From NCBI GenBank assembly GCA_934394595.1, contig CAKRRX010000091.1, positions 1-10,067 on the forward strand: a stretch of DNA of 10,067 bases. Direction: 5' to 3'. Below the pieces are notes generated by a model, which saw only the letters and a list, made by a program, of their open reading frames with translations, did not search any database and had not been told where the DNA came from. Below are positions 6,524-10,067 of this stretch, piece after piece. Numbering within the stretch: the stretch's first letter is position 1; every line of letters starts with the position of its first letter. This DNA comes from an uncultured Blautia sp. (GTDB lineage Bacteria; Bacillota; Clostridia; Lachnospirales; Lachnospiraceae). The position numbers were made by a program, and so were the translations under genes.

Positions 6524-7873
6524 ATGACGAAAGAAAAGAAATCCTTTTATAAAACTTTTTTTGCCCTTTATATTGCGCTGGTGTGTCAGAATGTGATCAC
6601 ATTAAGCGTGAATCTGATGGACAATATTATGCTGGGGGCTTATGGAGAAAGTGCGTTATCTGGTGTGGCAGCAGTGAATCAGGTTCAGTTTGTTTTCCAG
6701 CAGCTGATCATGGCGCTGGGGGATGGGCTGGTTATTTTATGCAGCCAGTACTGGGGAAAGAAAAATGTAAAGGCTATGAAGCGGATCATGGCAGCAGCCA
6801 TGCATAGTGCAGTGGTGATCGCAATCCTGCTCTTTACAGCAGCATCCCTGTGTCCGGTGCAGATCCTGAAGATATTTTCCACAGATGAGGAAATTATCTG
6901 GGAAGGAGTAAGGTATCTGGGAATTATCCGGTTTACCTATCTTTTCTTTGCCATTACCCAGATTCTGCTGGCATCCCTTCGAAGTACAGCCGTGGTAAAA
7001 ATTGCCTCAGTTTTGTCGCTGATCACGCTTGGAATCAATTGTGGTATTAACTATGTGCTGATTTTCGGAAATTTTGGATTTCCCAGAATGGGCGTGGAGG
7101 GAGCTGCCATCGGAACCCTTACAGCGAGGATCGTGGAAGTTCTGATCCTGGTTTTTTACATCTGGAAAAAAGAGAAAAATGTTCATTTGCGGGTAAAAGA
7201 TTTCTTCCGCACAGATTCCGTAATGACAAAAGATTACCTGAAAGTCACCCTGCCAATCGCATTATTGTCCGGACTGTGGGGCCTGAATACTGCGCTTCAG
7301 ACCGTGATTCTGGGCCATATGACCTCTGCTGCGATCGCAGCCAACAGTGCGGCATCCAATCTGTTCCTTATGGTGAAATCCACTGCTTCTGGTGCATCCT
7401 CCGCAACTGGAATTATAATCGGAAAGACCATCGGAGAAGGAGACCTGGACAGGGTCAGAACCTACTCAAAAAGATTGCAGCGGCTGTTTGTTATCATTGG
7501 ACTGATGTCAGGAACTACATTATTCTTTTTGAGAATCCCGGTTCTGAGCCTATATAAGCTGAGTCCGGAGGCGATGAGCCTAGCCAATACCTTTCTGATG
7601 ATCCTCAGTGTGGTATGCATGACAATGTCTTATCAGATGCCCACAAATAATGGAATCATCAGAGGCGGTGGAAATACCACATTTGTAATAAAAATGGATC
7701 TGATCAGTATCTGGGGAATCGTGATCCCGCTGTCCTTTATCATGGCATTTGTGGTAAAAGCTTCTCCGGCAGTGGTGGTATGCTGTCTCAATGCGGATCA
7801 GATATTTAAGTGCATCCCGGCATTTCTGGAAGCAAATTACGGGAACTGGGTCAGAAAGCTGACCAGGGATTAA
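6524..7873 (+). CDS. MATE-family multidrug/toxin efflux transporter
   Basis: This 449-residue polytopic membrane protein is of normal size for the MatE (NorM/DinF-like) family and shows about 12 hydrophobic segments. These exporters move cationic or amphipathic compounds out of the cell in exchange for Na+ or H+. Recognisable stretches are NLMDNIMLGAYGESALSGV near the end of helix 1, SQYWGKKNVKAMKRI after helix 2-3, GVEGAAIGTLTARIVEV in the middle, and NSAASNLFLMVKSTASGASS followed by IIGKTIGEGDLDRVR in the second half. The latter is the internal pseudo-repeat counterpart of the helix 2-3 region. The start ATG has only a weak AGG (6514-6516) upstream; two nearby upstream ATGs (6493, 6501) are out of frame, so 6524 is kept. 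The gene is monocistronic, with a terminator at 7929-7970, and is divergent from the deacetylase. The transported substrate cannot be read from sequence. Confidence 0.93.
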   Translation: MTKEKKSFYKTFFALYIALVCQNVITLSVNLMDNIMLGAYGESALSGVAAVNQVQFVFQQLIMALGDGLVILCSQYWGKKNVKAMKRIMAAAMHSAVVIAILLFTAASLCPVQILKIFSTDEEIIWEGVRYLGIIRFTYLFFAITQILLASLRSTAVVKIASVLSLITLGINCGINYVLIFGNFGFPRMGVEGAAIGTLTARIVEVLILVFYIWKKEKNVHLRVKDFFRTDSVMTKDYLKVTLPIALLSGLWGLNTALQTVILGHMTSAAIAANSAASNLFLMVKSTASGASSATGIIIGKTIGEGDLDRVRTYSKRLQRLFVIIGLMSGTTLFFLRIPVLSLYKLSPEAMSLANTFLMILSVVCMTMSYQMPTNNGIIRGGGNTTFVIKMDLISIWGIVIPLSFIMAFVVKASPAVVVCCLNADQIFKCIPAFLEANYGNWVRKLTRD

Positions 7874-7928
7874 GGATTTATATATAACAGCTATTTTGCA
7901 GGCTGCAATAAATGGATAGTACATTAAT

Positions 7929-7970
7929 AAATTGCCATGTTTGTCATAGACAAATGTGGCAATTTGCTTT
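7929..7970 (+). terminator. Intrinsic terminator after the MATE gene
   Basis: Arms 7929-7945 and 7949-7965 pair over 17 positions (AAATTGCC/GGCAATTT, then A-T, two G-T wobbles, and TTTGTC/GACAAA) around a 3-base ATA loop. The arm ends in TTT and continues GCTTT, an interrupted T-tract. The hairpin starts about 55 bases after the MATE stop. Confidence 0.8.
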
Positions 7971-7982
7971 ATCCAGCCGATT

Positions 7983-7995
7983 TATAATGTATACT
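7983..7995 (+). promoter_or_regulatory. Possible -10 region for the exported-protein operon
   Basis: TATAAT (7983-7988) and TATACT (7990-7995) lie side by side, 43-55 bases before the ATG at 8038 and after the preceding terminator, where a promoter is needed. No convincing -35 was found at the usual distance for either, so which one is used, or whether an activator is needed, is open. Confidence 0.35.
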
Positions 7996-8037
7996 GAAAG
8001 TAGTTAGTACAGTGAATATAGAAAGGAGGGCACGGGG

Positions 8038-8484
8038 ATGACTCGGATTCTTTTTTTCATTTTTGCAGCTATATGCTGCATTACATCCGGAGGCAAAACT
8101 TCACAAAGGTTATCACAGGAAAAAAGCACTCTCACCGGGACTTACCTTTATGAGGCTTCTGATAACAGCAAAATGAAGGATATGCAAAAGGTTCCACCCT
8201 CCAGAATAGAATTCAGAAAGGACGAGGAAGGACTGGAAACAGTGACAAAATTCACTTCCCCGGATGAAATCAAGACAGTTGTAGATGCCTTTCTTCAGAT
8301 TCGAATTGGTAAAAAGACAGATATTTTTGTAACGGATCAATATAATGTCATTTGCTTTTTCTTTCCAGATAACACAACAGTGGCATTTCAGTTGAACGGC
8401 AGAAGCCTGGAATGGAGGAAAGAGGGGCAAACAGAACTTTATGAATTGGAGAATGCAGATCTTTTCTGGAAGGAGGCGTTTTGA
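8038..8484 (+). CDS. Small exported protein of unknown function
   Basis: This 148-residue protein starts with MTRILFFIFAAICCITSGG, a short hydrophobic N-terminus that reads as a signal peptide or membrane anchor. Two cysteines (13-14) end the hydrophobic core, but the residues before them do not make a clean lipobox. The rest is polar and looks like a small beta-rich domain: TSPDEIKTVVDAFLQIRI (73-90), then VICFFFPDNTTVAFQLNG (104-121), and a C-terminal ELENADLFWKEAF. I do not recognise the family. AAAGGAGG (8022-8029) lies 8 bases before the ATG, a strong site. It is the first gene of the three-gene unit: its TGA is 1 base before the next ATG, so translation is probably coupled. A sensor or partner of the two following exported proteins is possible but unsupported. 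Confidence 0.75.
   Translation: MTRILFFIFAAICCITSGGKTSQRLSQEKSTLTGTYLYEASDNSKMKDMQKVPPSRIEFRKDEEGLETVTKFTSPDEIKTVVDAFLQIRIGKKTDIFVTDQYNVICFFFPDNTTVAFQLNGRSLEWRKEGQTELYELENADLFWKEAF
8470..8476 (+). promoter_or_regulatory. Ribosome binding site that decides the start of the second exported protein
   Basis: A perfect AAGGAGG inside the end of the 8038 gene lies 9 bases before ATG 8486. It makes 8486 the start in preference to an in-frame ATG at 8441, which would bury the signal peptide behind 15 extra residues. Confidence 0.85.
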
Positions 8485-8485
8485 A

Positions 8486-9571
8486 ATGAAAAAATCATTG
8501 AGAAAAACAATTGCTGCGGTATGTATGGGTACAATGCTGATAGCATGTACTGTTTATGGTGCAGACAGCGCCGAGAATCTGATGGTATATACAGATAATG
8601 TGCTGTCAGATGGTTCTCTGATCTATTATTTTGAAGAGGTTGCAGTTACTCTTCCGGCTGACTGGCAGGGCAAATTCCAGATTGAGACGACCGATAATTC
8701 TGCCATCTTTTATCACAAGGCAAGCCGTGAGAAATGGCAGGAAAAATATGGGTATGACGGCGGCAAGCTGTTTACTTTATCCTGCACGGTTAATCATGAT
8801 TTTCAGGAGCTTCCGGATTTTACCTATATTGGCTTCAGTGACCAGTCTGTAATGAACTATTTTATGATTTTCCCAACAGACTTCCAGGCATACACAGATG
8901 ATCCGGCAATTGCAGCAGAATTTCAGCAAATGAATATGGAAATCGATTTTGTAAAGCAGCATGCCTATATGTTAAGCGAGGGTGACAGCAGCACAGTATC
9001 GACCTCTGAACCAGCGGAGATCCCCACCACTGAACAACAGGCAATACCGACTGCTGAGCCCGAAGCGATACCGACTACGGCACCGAAAACTGTGTCGAAT
9101 ACTGAGCCGAATAGGGAAGGGGACACAGGCAGCTGGGTGCAGATAATGGACGAATTTGAAATCTGTCTTCTGCCAGACTGGGAGGAGGTCGAGCTGGATG
9201 AGGAAGATAAGGAAGAGGGTGCTTACTATGCCGCAAGGTCTGTTGACAAAGAAGCGGTGCTGCTCGTCCTGTCTATGAACCTTACAGATGGCTACACTCA
9301 GGAGGAGATTGAAGAGGAGTTGGCTGAGGGTGATTTTGGTTCCATGCTGGAGGTTGCAGAAGAAGCGTTAAAGCAACAAGGGTATACCATAGAAAAAACA
9401 GAAGTGATTCATGATATTCCATGTGCTTTCTTTTCCTGTGAGGACGCTTATGGAATTGTATTTATGGATCGAAGTGATTCTGTAATGGATGTCCTCTACT
9501 TCTCAGGTGAGGATATGCAAAACAATGATGGAGTGCAGTCCATTCTGTATTCAGTGAGATGGGTAGGCTAA
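8486..9571 (+). CDS. Two-domain exported protein, probable lipoprotein, with Pro/Thr/Glu linker
   Basis: This 361-residue protein has a classic signal sequence: basic MKKSLRK, hydrophobic core, and LIAC (18-21), a good lipobox, which predicts cleavage before C21 and lipid anchoring on the outer face of the membrane. A type I site after VYG (23-25) is the alternative. Residues about 45-160 form one globular domain (EEVAVTLPADW at 50-60; YGYDGGKLFTL; YIGFSDQSVMNYF). Residues about 165-215 are a low-complexity linker with repeated AIPT units (AEIPTTEQQAIPTAEPEAIP). Residues about 216-361 form a second domain (DEFEICLLPDW at 222-231 in, SILYSVRW near the end). Both domains open with a similar [DE]E-x-[AE]-[VI]-x-LP-x-DW pattern. 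The second resembles Mog1/PsbP/DcrB-like folds in rhythm, which is inference only. No catalytic motif is seen. The start at 8486 is fixed by AAGGAGG; the following gene overlaps its last 13 bases. Confidence 0.82.
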   Translation: MKKSLRKTIAAVCMGTMLIACTVYGADSAENLMVYTDNVLSDGSLIYYFEEVAVTLPADWQGKFQIETTDNSAIFYHKASREKWQEKYGYDGGKLFTLSCTVNHDFQELPDFTYIGFSDQSVMNYFMIFPTDFQAYTDDPAIAAEFQQMNMEIDFVKQHAYMLSEGDSSTVSTSEPAEIPTTEQQAIPTAEPEAIPTTAPKTVSNTEPNREGDTGSWVQIMDEFEICLLPDWEEVELDEEDKEEGAYYAARSVDKEAVLLVLSMNLTDGYTQEEIEEELAEGDFGSMLEVAEEALKQQGYTIEKTEVIHDIPCAFFSCEDAYGIVFMDRSDSVMDVLYFSGEDMQNNDGVQSILYSVRWVG

Positions 9572-10067
9572 AGGGAGTACTGCCAGGGGTTATTCTGACG
9601 CTTCTGGCAGCCTGTATAAGCCTGAAGCTAACAGAAGTCAGGGCAGAGGAATCCTTATTGGAGGCCTGGGAAAGGCAGAATCAGGCTTCCACAGGGGAAA
9701 ATTACAATAATATTCCGCAGCTTAAGGAAGAGGATATCCGTCAGATGAATCAGGGAAATGCAGAATTCCTGTATAACGATGAAGGGTATGTGACCTTTCT
9801 TAGAGGCAGATTTTATGATGATAAGGTAACAGACACGGAAAAAGGAGTGGAATCCCTGATGGGGATTGCAGATCTTCTGGGGCTTTCCAGGGGATCGGAA
9901 TTTTTTGCAGTATATGGAGAGCAGGATGAATACGGCTACACCTATCTGACCTATAAGCAGCGTTACGGCGATCTGACTCTGGAAAATGCAGTGCTGAAAA
10001 TCATTTTGGATCCACAGGGCTATACAGCAGGACTTGTAAGCTCCTTTACCCCAAATGTGGGAATGGC
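9559..10067 (+). CDS. Exported protein with thermolysin-propeptide (FTP)-like domain, C-terminus outside the window
   Basis: The frame is open from ATG 9559 to the window edge (169 residues visible, no stop). The start overlaps the preceding gene by 13 bases, implying translational coupling; the upstream ribosome site is weak, as is common for coupled starts. The N-terminus is a signal sequence with LAAC (16-19), a usable lipobox; VRA-EE (27-31) could instead be a type I cleavage site. Residues about 75-165 (GYVTFLRGRFYDD, then a helix GVESLMGIADLLGL, then YGYTYLTYKQRYGDLTLEN and VLKIILDPQGYTAGLVSSF) follow the order and spacing of the FTP inhibitory domain that precedes thermolysin-type peptidases, including the GYTYLTYKQRYGDL block. 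If so, a peptidase or another domain should follow beyond 10067, but FTP/PepSY domains also occur without one. The export call is firm; FTP identity is moderate. Confidence 0.78.
   Translation, partial: MGRLKGVLPGVILTLLAACISLKLTEVRAEESLLEAWERQNQASTGENYNNIPQLKEEDIRQMNQGNAEFLYNDEGYVTFLRGRFYDDKVTDTEKGVESLMGIADLLGLSRGSEFFAVYGEQDEYGYTYLTYKQRYGDLTLENAVLKIILDPQGYTAGLVSSFTPNVGM

Noticed and set aside
7941..7946. TTGTCA as a -35 box for the exported-protein operon
   Set aside because: It is close to consensus but lies inside the MATE terminator stem and has no -10 at a usable distance.
8441..8485. Upstream start for the two-domain lipoprotein
   Set aside because: It would add 15 polar residues before the signal peptide and lacks a ribosome site, whereas 8486 has a perfect AAGGAGG 9 bases away.

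Overview
The window looks like chromosome of a low-to-moderate GC Firmicute, most likely a gut Lachnospiraceae-type Clostridium relative (Blautia/Ruminococcus/Dorea-like). This rests on strong AAGGAGG ribosome sites, sigma-A-type promoters, A/T-ending codons, glycogen phosphorylase, and a tandem pair of AAA-ATPase/PD-(D/E)XK proteins of a kind common in such genomes. The assignment is an inference from style and gene content, not from a marker gene.

Layout. (1) 1-1893: the C-terminal three quarters of a glycogen phosphorylase, closed by a strong nested-hairpin terminator. (2) 2040-5511: a self-contained two-gene operon with its own promoter. It encodes two diverged paralogues, each an AAA-ATPase-like domain followed by a PD-(D/E)XK nuclease-like domain, and ends at a 17-bp hairpin. 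(3) 5562-6332, minus strand: a membrane-anchored PIG-L/LmbE-type zinc deacetylase, convergent with the ATPase pair. (4) 6524-7873, plus strand: a MATE-family efflux pump, transcribed divergently from the deacetylase out of a short intergenic region carrying back-to-back promoters, and closed by a terminator. (5) 8038-10067: three tightly packed genes for exported proteins. These are a small protein with an N-terminal signal, a two-domain probable lipoprotein with a Pro/Thr/Glu linker, and a third exported protein cut by the window edge that carries a thermolysin-propeptide (FTP)-like domain.

How they work together. Phosphorylase releases glucose-1-phosphate from stored glycogen and has no evident link to its neighbours. 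The ATPase pair is a separate module of unknown role. The deacetylase and MATE pump share a control region and may be co-regulated envelope functions. The last three genes have 1-nt and overlapping junctions and all appear exported, so they probably form one cell-surface unit. They and the ATPase pair are the least understood parts. No RNA genes, CRISPR arrays, insertion sequences or prophage genes were seen.
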